Below, piece after piece: positions 23,700 through 34,927 of a stretch of 64,000 nt of DNA (position 1 is the stretch's first letter; each line of letters starts with the position of its first letter). This DNA is from Icerya purchasi (lineage: Eukaryota; Arthropoda; Insecta; Hemiptera; Monophlebidae). A model generated the notes under the pieces. That model ran no database searches. It worked only from the letters and a program-made list of their open reading frames with translations, and was not told where the DNA came from. The stretch is taken from positions 594,481,643 through 594,545,642 of the forward strand of contig CM077115.1 in NCBI GenBank assembly GCA_039619475.1, given 5' to 3'. The position numbers and the translations under genes are program-made.

Positions 23700-25600
23700 A
23701 GAGGAGGTAACAGAAATTTTGCGACGATGAGTAAAAGGGAAAGGACTGAAAATGCTGTACTGGTCAGTTTGAATAGCAGAAAAAGAGAAATCCACCAAAG
23801 ACCGAAATTTCCCCCAGTCAGTTTTGGAAAAAAGCCAGCGAGGAAAATGGAGGGATATCATTAAGAGTTAGACGAATGGGAGTATGGTCATGTTAAAAGT
23901 GCAGTCAAGAGTTCTCAAGGAGCATTTAAGGCTCAGATTAGGAGAGGAGAAGTAAAGTTTAACTGAACTAGGGGCGAGGGAGTTTTTAAAACAGGTGGGA
24001 GAAAAATCGTTAAGGAGGAAGAGATTATGATCTGGGATAAAGTTTTTAAGGAGATAGAGGCATTAGTGTGTCTTGAATGGAGCAGCCCCAAGGGGGAGAA
24101 TGAGCATTTCAATCACCACCAATGATTTTGGAAGAGATGAAAGGAATGGGTGAAGAGGAAGATTAGCAAGAGTTGGAAAGGCTGTACACACAAGCGATAT
24201 GAATAGAATTTAGAAGAAGGTTTGGAAGCGAAATATGTATCATGCTAAGATTAGAATAAGAAGAAGGAAGAAACGGAATATTGTGAGACTGGTACAGAAG
24301 TCGTTTACTATATGTGTTGATAGTTCTACAAACTAAAAAAGGAAGTTGCAGAGGAAAAATAACGGTGGCATATTTCATATGCGAAGAGCTCTAGTTAGCA
24401 GTTATACTTAACCGATAGAAGGAACGAGAAGGGCAAAGAAAAGGAGAAGAATAATAATGGCCAAAAAGAAGGGCGTGTAAAAAGTGTGAAGGGAAAAGAT
24501 GGGAGAAAGTTTTACTTGAAATTAACATTATCGGATAACAATGATTAAAGACTGTCGATCAAAGGGGAAGAAGAAGATGCAAGGAGGTCCGAATTTATGG
24601 AAGAGTGAGTGAGAAGTGTTAGAAAGAGGAAAAGATAGGGAACAGGTAGACAAGGGAGGATTAAATTATTCAAGGCTCATCCAACTGAAGATGACGGAGA
24701 GTGGTAAGAAGGGATAGCGGGAAATTGAGGAAAAAGTTTTTATAATGAGGTTTGAATTTGTGGGATTTATGGAACGTTGAAGTTGATGGATACATTTTGA
24801 GAAGAAATCGAGTTGATTGGTGTACAAAAAGGCTTGGTTTACTGAACTAGACGATTTTGTGAGATGTCTTCAAAGGCTACGATCTTATTTTTTGTCCTTT
24901 TGTTTTTGACATTCCGGGCAATCACGATCTGATGAAACGTGGCAACCTTTGCAGCTGCGGCAGAGAGGCGGTTCCTGGAGATTGGGACATTCGGATGCAC
25001 AATAGATGAAGCGGCAGTTGCGGTAATAATACGCCCGAGAATAAAACATTGAAAACGCCGGGGCGGAGAACGAATACTAGGTGTAATAATTGGCAAGTAA
25101 GGTTTATTATATATTGGATATGAACTGAGGACGATAAGATTTGGCAAATTTGAATTCGACACTTCTGGTGGGGGGGATCTTGGAACCATCGGAAGAATGA
25201 GAAATACGGCGCACTAAAATAACCGGGATGGAGGATTCAAACTTTTTCTTAATGTCATCTTCCGAAAAGGAAGGATAGGCATCAGTGATTACTCCAATTA
25301 TATACAACGCATTATGCAGAATAAATACGTTAAGATCGTGAGATTTGAAAAAGAAAGACTCGGCAAGAAATTCATTAGCGGAGAGGAATAAAACACAGAT
25401 ACCCCCTTTACCCCGAGGGACAATATTGAAAAAGGCGGCAGAAATTTTGCAGACAAGTCTAGCTAACGCTAGCGGATGAATATATTCTACATTCTTGTCG
25501 GGAGAGTAGTTTTTGACGAAGACTGAATGGTGATTCGAAGGAAAGAAATTAACGGTAATGTTTATTATTATTGACTTGAAAGTTTTCAACAGTTTCATTA
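23700..25600 (-). mobile_element. I-clade LINE ORF1 (gag-like) segment, inverted
   Basis: On the minus strand, 25107-25610 is an open frame with NVEYIHPLALARLVCKISAA, PRGKGGICVLFLSANEFLAE and SFSEDDIKKKFESSIPV. It runs on into RPQFISNIYNKPYLP. Just after, a shifted frame near 25020-24890 gives a cysteine cluster (NCRFIYCASECPNLQEPP, CRSCKGCHVSSDRDCPEC), the zinc-knuckle end of an I-type ORF1. Further left (24840-23700) the minus strand is pyrimidine-rich and broken and probably continues the same element. It stands head to head with the RNase H segment starting at 25600. Confidence 0.75.
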
Positions 25601-26615
25601 ACAACGTCATTAAACAGGAATTCCGCAGTACGGTCAGTTGTCTTTTTCCTTCTCATGCACTTGTTTTTACTGATGGCTCTAGAGGACCCGGTGGGGTCGG
25701 ATCGTCTTCTTTTATTCTTCCCGACTCCAACTTCTCCGAATCCTTTCGCCTCCCATCTTTCTGTTCTATTTTTACGGCCCAATTGATGGCTATCCTTCGT
25801 GCGATCATACATATCTCGTCCAATCGTTCGTCCTCTGACTATCTAATCATTTCTGACTCCATGGGTGCTCTCCAGGCTATCAGTTCACCGCTTCCTCCTC
25901 CCTCTTCTGACTTCTTCATTCTTCGTATACGATCTCTCATTTATAATCTTTCTTTCCATCACTCTGTACACATTGACTTACTGTGGGTTCCTGGTCACAG
26001 AGGCATCGAGGGTAATGAAATGGCGGATGCTTTGGCTCAGGTTGCTGTTCGTTCTCGCTTCTATTTTAAAAAAACCCCGGCTGTTAATCTATTACCCTTA
26101 ATTAAGAAGCTTCACTTCAGATTTTGGTCGGATGTGTACCCTTCTTCTTTTACCAACAATCGTTCCTTCTACCTTTCAATCTAACCTACATTTCCTTCTC
26201 ATCCATGGTTCTCGGAGTTTCCCTCTCTTACACGATTTATAATTTCCTCTATTGTCCGTTTGCGCTTTAATCACACACTGCTGCCCTCTTCACGCTATCG
26301 TTTCTCTTTGCTTCCCTCTCCTCATTGTCCGTTGCATCCAGATGAAGCAGTTGTCTGTGATGCTGATCACATTTTCTTCGAGTGCTCTGCTCTTTCTGCG
26401 GAGCGTTCTCTTTTCTATTTTCACCTTATGAAGCTGGGGCTTCCCACTCCTTACTGTGCGTCTTACATTTTGTCCCTTCCTTCCCAGTCTGTTGTTCTTG
26501 TCCTTGGTTCCTTTATTTCAGCTGTCTCCAACCGAATTAGGTTCTAGTTAGTTGTCTCTTCTTCCCATTGTGCCTGGGCAATGGTCCATAGTTGATGCGC
26601 CCCAAAAAAAAACAA
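25600..26615 (+). mobile_element. I-clade LINE RNase H and 3' end
   Basis: The open frame at 25558-26184 carries an RNase H domain: VFTDGSRGPGGVG (first Asp), IISDSMGALQAI (second catalytic Asp) and LLWVPGHRGIEGNEMADALA. The acidic residue of the TAEL motif is Gln here (FTAQLMAIL), so the domain has probably lost activity. A shifted frame at 26260-26547 gives RFNHTLLPSSRYRFSLL and CDADHIFFECSALSAERSL, the C-terminal knuckle. The 3' end is atgcgcccc plus an A-rich tract at about 26597-26620. It is the best-preserved RNase H copy here and served as the reference for the others. Confidence 0.9.
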
Positions 26616-26620
26616 AAAAA

Positions 26621-27954
26621 AAACAACTACTGTAATAATTATTAATATTAGACACTGATCAGTTAAATTGGTTTGAGATATTTTCGGATCTTTGGTAAAA
26701 GCGCAGCCGACGAAAGAGAACTGGTTAGCTTTTTTGAGGCTTTTGTATTCTTTGAGGAGGCCGCCAGACAGCCTCCCCCCCCTAATAACAGACAAGTTCA
26801 TCGATCAACTAAATTGCCGTATTAAAGCTAAAAACAATATAAATGGTGGAAGTTCTAGAGAAGGCAAAACAGAATCGAAATATAAAATAAAAATGAGACA
26901 GGCGGTAAATGAAATTAAAAGGCAGATAAGAACGATCTCACCGGTTTTATCGGCTACGACGGGCTCGAACAATTTAGATTAAATCGCAGACGATGCAATC
27001 GGCGGAACACCATTGACAACTGATAAGGAAACAACGCGAACCAACGTGCACTCTGAGAAAGAATTTAACCTATATGGTGATGAAATGATGAAGGATGCGA
27101 TATTATAGTGAACGTCAAAAAGACATGGTATTATTGAAAAATACGAAATTGTAAATGTGTTGGAATTTTCTGGTAAAAAGCGAATTCGTGCTAATCGATA
27201 TTTGATTGTTCAACGAGTTTCATATTTGTGTTTATTTACGTACAATGGTTTTCAGCTATAGTTAACTTCTTTCCCTGTTGAAATGTTTCTTAAATATCGC
27301 TACAGATTTCTTATTTGTGTCCGGTTTGTGGTTATGTTCGATTTAGCGTTCAGCTGAATTAGATTTTTGCGGATCGTTATTATTGTTGAAGGACTTTGAA
27401 TGTTCGTTGTACCTCTTTTCAAATTCTAAGCAATTTGTCCAATGTGAGGTCATAGTTTGAACACAATTTCCTATACTTCTTTCTTTTGAAGTCATTTTTG
27501 TTTACGGTGAGTAGTCGCACAAATCATTTTATTAATGATTTATCCCCAGTTTCATGAATTGTTCGGATTGGTCATTCGAATGTTTTATTATATATACTTT
27601 TCTGTTTTTCTATTTTCTGACTCACTGTGATTCTACTTTAGGTTACATTTTTTTTCTTTTTTTTTTTTTTTTTCAGACGAAAATGGGCGAATATTAGTTT
27701 TTTTCCCGAAAGAATGCAACAACACGTGCATACTTCATCATTGATAAAATTTCATCACATTACTCCCCCTTAGAATTAATAATTTGTATGCATATACATA
27801 TAAATATAATAATCTATTTTAATGTTTTAAATTAAAAATCATTCAAATCGTTTTTAATAATATTTTTTGATTTTCGTTTCTAATTGAAAATAAATCTTTT
27901 TGGTTTCCTACAGATTCCGAATATTTAGTACTAGATTTATCTCGTTATTGATAC
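26621..27954 (+). other. Intron sequence with one unassigned open frame
   Basis: A 96-codon frame at 26692-26982 (starting MVKAQPTKENWLAFLRLL) is Lys/Asn-rich after its middle. It could be the ORF1 start of another element; I do not recognise it and see no splice sites that tie it to the host gene. A T run lies at about 27659-27674. Confidence 0.35.
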
Positions 27955-27958
27955 CTTA

Positions 27959-28270
27959 GGGGCGTTCAATAAATAACGTGACACACCTTCGGAAATGATC
28001 TTCCGGGTGTACAACAATTATGAAAAAAATGCCAAAGAAACTAGAAGAAATATTTTTTATTTTTCGACATAATTACCGAAAACATTAAGACATTTGTTAC
28101 ACTGGCTCACGAATTTTTAGGTATTGCCATGGTGTAAAATTGCGAAGTTGATTTGGTAAAAAATTTTGTTATGGCCTCCATGAACTTCTCATCTATTGCG
28201 AAGCGTTTCTCCACGCGAAAATATGTTCGCACTATATTTACATAAACTAATTCTAAGTCGACTGCCGTAT
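27959..28270 (-). mobile_element. Mariner-like transposase C-terminus, fragment
   Basis: Minus-strand frames read EKRFAIDEKFMEAITKFF, then KFVSQCNKCLNVFGNYVEK. This matches the mariner C-terminal pattern RFxxDEEVxEAVxxWF then KCIxxxGDYVEK, with GDY changed to GNY. The plus-strand end gcgttcaataaataacgtga resembles a mariner-type terminus. The upstream two thirds of the transposase are not seen; an A run at about 28266-28295 borders it. Confidence 0.72.
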
Positions 28271-28750
28271 CAAAAAAGAAAAAAAAAAAAAAAAGTACGG
28301 AAGTACAATGAAAATTGGTTATTGTTGACAAAATTTTACTTTTTATAATATTCTCTTCTTGTGCGCATCTATTGTGCTCCACTGGTAGCGCTTTTTTGTG
28401 CACGTGTGGAATTTTATAATGAAAATATTTTTGATATTGTTGAAACGGACAGAATTGCATAAAACTCTTCTCTGTTGTTGATTTTTGATTTTTATTAATT
28501 ATAACTACAAAAATCGGTTGATACGGACAAAATTCTGGTACATAAGTAAAGAATTATCGCTTAGAACGAGGTCGTGGCGTAATATTTAGCTTCAGAAATG
28601 TTTATAAATAAATGCAATAAATATCGCTCTTTAATTTTTTTTTTAACAGAAGAAAAATCGAAAACAATTATCCGCTGTTCTATAACGGTCGTCAAACACG
28701 TTAGCGAAATATGCCAGTTTTAATTAGCTTGCACGGTCGTTGAGAAATGT

Positions 28751-28922
28751 GGGAAAGTAAAAAGCCGGATTATCCAAAAGTAGAAAGGAACTCCCCCCCC
28801 CCCCCAGTATTCTCCTAAGATCCCCATTAGGGATGATCCTCAAGTACCAGTATGGAAAAACTTAACTTCACAAAATTCCCGTTATATCTTATCAAGGATA
28901 TCCATAGGACTTACTTTACTTA
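28751..28922 (-). repeat. Short interspersed repeat family 2, copy 2
   Basis: Reverse-complement match to 22520-22668, starting gggaaagtaaaaagccggat and ending ccataggacttactttactt. A C run (28794-28806) replaces the corresponding G-rich part. Confidence 0.65.
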
Positions 28923-29149
28923 CGGCAGTTATCGCTAGTCACCTTTTCGTATTCTTGCTTTGCCGTATAGGTGACTCCAACTTTTCTACTTAATTAACGA
29001 AAGGTTTGAGATGTCACTTTCGCTTCGCTCGTCACCAATATTGTAAAGGGCTACACAGTCATATTCCGTGAACAATGCAGAATCTTTTTTTCCCCATAGA
29101 ACATTAAATTCTCGTATTTAGTGTCTTGGTTTCTTTCCATTCTTTTCAG

Positions 29150-29505
29150 TCGTCGTTCTACCATTTCTTAATCAGATCGAGAATTAATCCCCGTTTCTTT
29201 CGTTTTCCCCTGTCTCCTTCTTCTTATACTGTTCCCTCCGCAACACTGATTCTCCTTTTGAATGCGACGTAAACTATGTTTTCTTCGAATGTTCGACTCT
29301 TGTCAGCGAACGTTCTCTTTTTTTATTCGAAAATCTTGGCTTTGGGTCTTCCGACTCCTTGCAGCTTCCTTTATTAGTATCCCTTCACTCCCATTGTCAG
29401 CAATACTTACTTCAATTTCTTATCATCTCAGAATCTAAAGTTCTAACGTAATACATATTTAAATGGTTAGTCAAAAGCAAGAGCGAACCTAGAAAAAAAA
29501 AACAG
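29150..29505 (+). mobile_element. I-clade LINE tail fragment
   Basis: The frame near 29262-29345 reads CDVNYVFFECSTLVSERSLF, the same knuckle as CDADHIFFECSALSAERSL in the 25600-26615 copy. It is followed by LGFGSSDSLQLPL. An A-rich tract at about 29496-29505 may be its tail. Strongly degraded; the left border is approximate. Confidence 0.75.
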
Positions 29506-31079
29506 AAGTAAATTTTTAGCGAATTTTTATTTTTTCAATATGCCTAAACGTAAGATGTTTTTTATTAAAAAATAAATGAACATTATTTTATCAAAAGAAA
29601 TTTTCATTTTAAAAATTTGGGAAAAAGTTTTTAAGTGTTTGGGGGGGGGGACAAGAGAGATTGAAATTTTTTTTGTTTTTTTTCAAAGAGTAGTTTAAAA
29701 TCCGGTAAAGTATTGATGTTTCTGCTAGTGGATCACTTTTATGAGAGCAAGTCAATCGAGCTTTGCCGAAGAACCAGAGAGGTATACATGATTCTCGGTG
29801 TTTATAACTGTAGCGGTGTTTTCTAATCAATATTTGTTGCGTCTTTCCGAAGATCAGTGGAGAATGCAATTTCTGCTTGGATAATGCTTAGTCACAATGT
29901 CGTGTACCGAAATAATTTGGTCTTAGAGAAAAACGTTAGCAAAATTTCAAAAAGTGTGTTCTTTTCTGATATTTTTTGAATACTCCTTTTCAACATGTCA
30001 AACAGTCATGTGAAATTATTAGTTTACCTTAATTAGCGAAAAAATATTCTGTACGAATTTTACCGAAGTATATAATAGTGTAACGATTTTTTTGCAGTAA
30101 TTTTTTGAAAAAATGAAAGCGCTTGATATAGCATATAACGACGAATGGACTGTGTAACCACTGTGTATTATTCATCCCGTTTGGATTAAACATTGGATGA
30201 GAAAAAATCTACCTTAAAGATACTGTCCTCGTTCCGATTTCACTGTTAATTTACAATATATAAGGGGTATTGTAGAAGTTTTAGCGAAGGCTTCAAACAA
30301 TTTTGGGATATTAATAATGCTATGATATTTTTGTAAACTATATGAAGTGCAACAAAATGTTTTAGAGAATTATCGCGAATCGAGTGTAGACACCAATTTT
30401 CCCTAAAGAAACACGCTAATGATCTTAAGAAGAAAAACAAAACGTAACGGAACGAATTAAACCGTCCTTTGGTTTTCATAATTCAAATAGTTCTATTTTG
30501 TAATTATTAATTCATTCGAACTTTAAATTCTCTCTCCACGTGAATTTTTTTAAAACTACCGAATACGATTTAAAAGTTGCTTTTTTCTCTTTTTTTAAGG
30601 AATTTTAAGAAAAGAAAGTGCTGTATAATTATTTTTATTTCAAAACTCGCTCAAAATTCTATTGAAAAGAATCCCCCCTCGTTTAATGCTGGGCCTCCCT
30701 CGAATGTTTAATGATCGTGTAATTACTGTGCGACATTATGTGTGGTGGTTTACTGTTGTGAAATCGTTAATGAAGGCTTTTTCTTTTGTTTTTCGTTTGC
30801 TAAATAAAAATTAAAAAATGCTTGTTTGCGTTTTTTTTTTTGTTGTCAAAGATATTTATGAAATCTGAAAATTATTTCGAAAATGATTAAGCGATAGAAG
30901 AAATAAAAAGAATTTGAAATTTGGTAATTGTATATATATATATATATATATCATTAAGTATGCTTTAAAAAAAAAAAAAAAAAATAGATAAAAACATTTA
31001 AATTTACCGTGTTTTAGAATGAATAAAAAGAAAAAACTCGCTGAAAAATTTAAAATTAAATTTTTTCTTATAATTACAG
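29506..31079 (+). other. Intron sequence, nothing recognised
   Basis: AT-rich end of intron 2, with a G run at 29641-29650, a (TA)n tract at about 30932-30951 and a poly(A) run at 30967-30984. Acceptor AG at 31078-31079. Confidence 0.45.
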
Positions 31080-31336
31080 CTATTTCGAAGGTGGAAAATT
31101 GGCTTGAAGAATTACACGATAAAAGACGTTTATTAGATATTAATTGGCACAAGTACAAAACGGAGTCTCAGAATCAGCGCACATTAGCGGTGCTTAGATT
31201 AGATATCGAAATATTAGAAGCTCTAGTGAAAGAGAAACACGAATTGCTGTTATGTTACAGGAAAGATCTTGGCGATTCGACAGTGAGCTCGGAGCGTTTG
31301 TTATCGCAGCACTGTAAAGTCATCGATGAAGCGAAG
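31080..31336 (+). CDS. Spectrin-repeat gene, visible exon 3 (internal)
   Basis: Internal exon of 257 nt coding residues 138-223, with ISKVENWLEELHDKRRLLDI and RKDLGDSTVSSERLLSQ. The acceptor is attacag and the donor GTGACG starts at 31337, leaving phase 0. W145 fits a helix-A tryptophan, and WLEELHDKRRLL is the most recognisable stretch of the whole protein. It continues exon 2 directly through a split Ala codon, so no exon seems to be missing between them despite 16.8 kb of intron. Confidence 0.92.
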
Positions 31337-32411
31337 GTGACGAAAAAGTTACACACATTTTAATCGCGGTGTACCGTGTATAGTTTAAGAGTAATTGCTT
31401 TTTTCTAAATATCAACGCGGTCTATAACTATTCTAACATTTCATGAAAGGCTGACTTGATGGTGTTCTCAAAATTATAGCGCTATTCAGTAAATATTTTT
31501 TCTTCACTATAACTATTTACTCGACTGAAGTGTGTCCGATTTCGCTGAATTAATGGTACTGTCGAAATCGCGATTCCTGTACTATTGTTAATTAACTTTT
31601 TTTAAACTATAATCGGCTACTTCTTTCGCAAACTCTCGCCTATTTCTAATTTCTAAGAAAAAGTTGTACGGATTCCAGTTAAGTGCTCCTATGTGTTTTT
31701 GTAATATTACACTTCAATGAAATGTAATAGAATCAGTCTGATACTTTTCGACATGGTTAAGATTAATAATAATCCTCTCTGTCTTTGGGCCTATTACTTT
31801 TCTTAATTAATTCGATTTTAGACTAATTATTGTCTCCAGTATGATGATGTCTCCCAAGGAAACATTATTATATAAAATGAAATTTTCACGTTTTTTCATG
31901 AATCTGTGTAAAATTTCAGCCTGGAAGCATTAACTTTGCCCCGGTAAACATCCTCCGTTGTGTAGCCTCTCAGCTGCAGTCAGAAATAATCCACTTATTA
32001 AAAATTATTCTATTACATAGGAACAACGAGGGTTTATCGATAATTTTTTTATTTCGTTGTTCAGAAGTAATTAGTCAATTAGGAAAAACCTCGGTAGTAA
32101 AGAGCTGCTGGTTAGTTAGCAGTGTTTATATGGAATTCGGATCCCGTTATCGCGACTGAAAATACTAAAAATTATCGCTTGCATTCAGTTAATGTGTCCC
32201 CGTATTTGTCGAGCCGAAAACAAAATTTAAGAAAACAAAAGGCCACTGACTTTTTCTTTTTCCCTTTCCGATTACTTAAGTTTTGTCTGAGAATTGATCG
32301 GAATTGTTTTTAGAACCTTCGGACAGTAAGCTATGATTTAACCTAAGCGTGTATAAAAAAGTTTTAAAGTTTGATGAAAAAATTATTTTCAAAAATTCCA
32401 TTAGAAACAAA
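31337..32411 (+). other. Intron sequence, nothing recognised
   Basis: First third of intron 3. AT-rich, with no exon or element recognised. Confidence 0.45.
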
Positions 32412-32900
32412 ATTTTTATTAAACAATTTTTTCGTACATTACACTTCTATACATATAATCAATAATTCAATCAATATTTATTTCAGTAATATGTATATAT
32501 ATGTATATTATTATACGTGTAAACATAATAAAATTGAAATGAATATTGACTAAACCGGTATATTGCATCAAAATCAATCAATCAGTCAATATTTATTTCA
32601 ACTTTATTATGTTTATACATAAACATATTATTGAAATAAACATTGAATTATTTATTGAATATATAGAAGTGTAATGTACGAAAAAGTGTTTTTATTGAAA
32701 ATCGAGAGAACGGAAAAAAAAAATCTTTATCGAAATAAATATTGATTTATCGCATATTATATACGTATCAAGATTAATCAATTAGTCAATATTTATTTCA
32801 ATTTCATTATGTTTATACATAAACATATTATTGAAATAAATATTAATTGAATCATTGATTGAATATGTAACACGTATGAAAAAAGTGTTTAATGGAAATC
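32412..32900. repeat. Cluster of three inverted/direct repeat units
   Basis: A unit at 32412-32550 is matched in reverse complement by 32585-32702, and again by 32785-32900. The last two are direct copies sharing gtcaatatttatttca and ttatgtttatacataaacat. Shared cores include cgtacattacacttctat and its complement. Non-coding and unlike any named family I recognise. Confidence 0.75.
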
Positions 32901-33095
32901 GGCAGAATGAAAAAAATAACACCTTCTCCATCAGTCTCTTTACAAGTTAGCGAAAAGATGTGTATACACGGTAAACTCTGAACGAAATTGAAAAAATAAA
33001 TAATTGTTTTCCGTTTCTAATATTTCCAATTTCTAATTTCAACATCGTAAACAATTATTTCTTCTTCCGAGTTTTTTTTTTTTTTTGTTTTTTTT

Positions 33096-33480
33096 CGGGG
33101 CGCTCGAATTAATTATCAAAAAAAAAAAAAAAAACAAAAAAAACTATGACATTGGCAAAAATTTTTGATACCGATATAGCATAGAAAATCGATCAGTTTG
33201 AAATTTTTTTCTCGGATAAGGAAAATCAGCAGCAGCAGAAAGGTTTTTGTAGACGGTACAAAATTACAGAAGTGAACTAGGGCACAGCAGTGTCCCCAGT
33301 ACTTGGTATATTATAGATATATATATATCAAAATAAAAATGTTGGATGTAGTGCACATTTCTGTAATTAATGCTGATTTTCCTTATCCGAGAAAAAAATT
33401 TCGAATTGATCGATTTTTTACGCTATATCGGTATCAAAAAATTGTTGCTAATATCATAGTTTTTGATAATTCAAGTGCCG
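33096..33480. repeat. Foldback element with long inverted arms
   Basis: The left arm (33096-33231) and right arm (33371-33480) are inverted copies. Both contain, in opposite senses, ttttgataccgatatagc and the ctcggataaggaaaatcagc block. The left arm has gained an A-rich tract. The loop of about 140 bases holds a short TA run. The Lys-rich open frame crossing the right arm is not a gene. Confidence 0.85.
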
Positions 33481-34738
33481 GCCGGAAGAATACACCGCGG
33501 AGAAGTAAACAAAAGTATCGCTGTTTTATATTTTCAAAAAGTGGAAAGGTCACACATTACTCGCTAGCTCTAAATCCAGGGAGCGATACTACATAAGAGC
33601 AGCTTGTGGTGTGGTATTCTCGTTATTTTATAATGCGGTAAGCAAGTTTGTTTAGTTATAATGTTTCATCGGAATTTACGTTTGTGGTCATTTTTGTAAC
33701 GCATAATTACAGTATTCGTGTGAGATTAATTAATTAGTGATTTTTTCCCTTAATACCTCCGACAGTACTTTATTTCTTCACAGAAAGCTGATTAAACCCT
33801 TCTTTTAATTACATTTCAGGGTTTAGTTTACCTGTTCTACATATGTTGTTCATTAGTAGTTCCATGTCCGATAAAATAAAAATATATAGCTCTTATCGTG
33901 TTTCATCTCTTTTCTAATTTGCCGAGCCAATGCGCTCCGTTATAAATCCAATAAAAATAATAATAAAAAAAACCGGAAGGCTATTATATATATACATATA
34001 TATATATATATAAGTTAAAAAGAAAAATTTTTAATTAATACAAAACTACGAAAATTTAATTTCAGGCGGTTTAATTCTGATAGACTTTTTGAAAAATATT
34101 CTTTGTTAGCGAAGAATGTGTACAAAACTAAAAATTGTTCGCTCTTATATCGTACTAGTAGATTCACCATTAGTTATCACTGCAAGAGTGGCTAGTATAC
34201 CCTAACATCGTCGTGGGCTTAAAGCTGACCATACCCGGCAAACGTTAATTTATAAAGAACTCTGCTTACTTCGATATTGGAAATTTATGAACCGCAAAAA
34301 TCTCTAAATTCTTACTTACTTTTTTCTTTTTTTTTTTTGTTATAAAAAAAAAAACAATTATTTTAAATCAATATTCTTCATTTTTGTCGAGATTTAGGTA
34401 GTTTCAGCTAAGTTTGATTTTAGCTGTAAATTTGATTAATTATCCTTTTTTTATATCCATCCATAAAAATTGTGTTTAGTGCACCTACTGAGAAGCGATA
34501 ATGAGTTTCATTTAAGGAAACCTCTTTTATTTTCGATTGTAGTTCATATTGCGTTAATTTTTTTGTGCTATTGCCGCAAATATTTCGACCATTTCTCTTC
34601 CAACTTACATTTGAGAATCACTGTTCATTTCTCTCGCATTTTGATAAGAATCTTTCGTGATGACTCATTTTTATTTTAAGTCAATAATTATATTGCCTGA
34701 TTAGGATTTTCTATCTTTTTTTTTTTTTTTTTTTCCAG
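33481..34738 (+). other. Intron sequence, nothing recognised
   Basis: AT-rich end of intron 3, with a (TA)n tract near 33996-34012 and a long polypyrimidine tract before the AG at 34737-34738. Confidence 0.5.
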
Positions 34739-34927
34739 AATCTCAAACAAGAAGCAAATGGCTTGGTGAATGCTGCTGAACAGCTATCAGTTATGATGCG
34801 AGAAGCAGAGCCGGCAAAAGAAAAAACGTACTCTGTTTTAAATTCCGCAACAGCCTATTTAGAAGACCTGCTTAAAAAGGAATCGTTACTGAAGGAATGT
34901 ATAACATTTTATAGAAGTGCTCAGAAT
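34739..34927 (+). CDS. Spectrin-repeat gene, visible exon 4 (internal)
   Basis: Internal exon of 189 nt in phase 0, coding residues 224-286: NLKQEANGLVNAAEQLSVMM then ECITFYRSAQN. The acceptor follows an unusually strong T tract (about 20 Ts then ccag), and the donor is GTAAGT at 34928. The heptad-like Leu spacing suits a spectrin linker helix running from one repeat to the next. Confidence 0.92.

Noticed and set aside
25549..25812. Minus-strand 87-codon frame over the RNase H region
   Set aside because: Mainly the shadow of the + strand RNase H domain; only its last part belongs to the inverted ORF1 segment.
26692..26982. 96-codon frame after the LINE tail as a host gene
   Set aside because: No recognised domain, no splice sites consistent with the gene, and a position just after a retroelement; kept only as unassigned.
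30856..31158. Phe/Leu-rich minus-strand frame over exon 3
   Set aside because: Overlaps the start of a well-supported + strand exon and consists mostly of poly(T)/(TA)n translation.
32412..32900. CRISPR-like array
   Set aside because: Units are over 100 bases, inverted as well as direct, with no regular spacers, and the DNA is clearly eukaryotic.
33303..33596. 97-codon + strand frame
   Set aside because: It crosses one arm of a foldback element and its content mirrors the other arm; no splice logic or family match.
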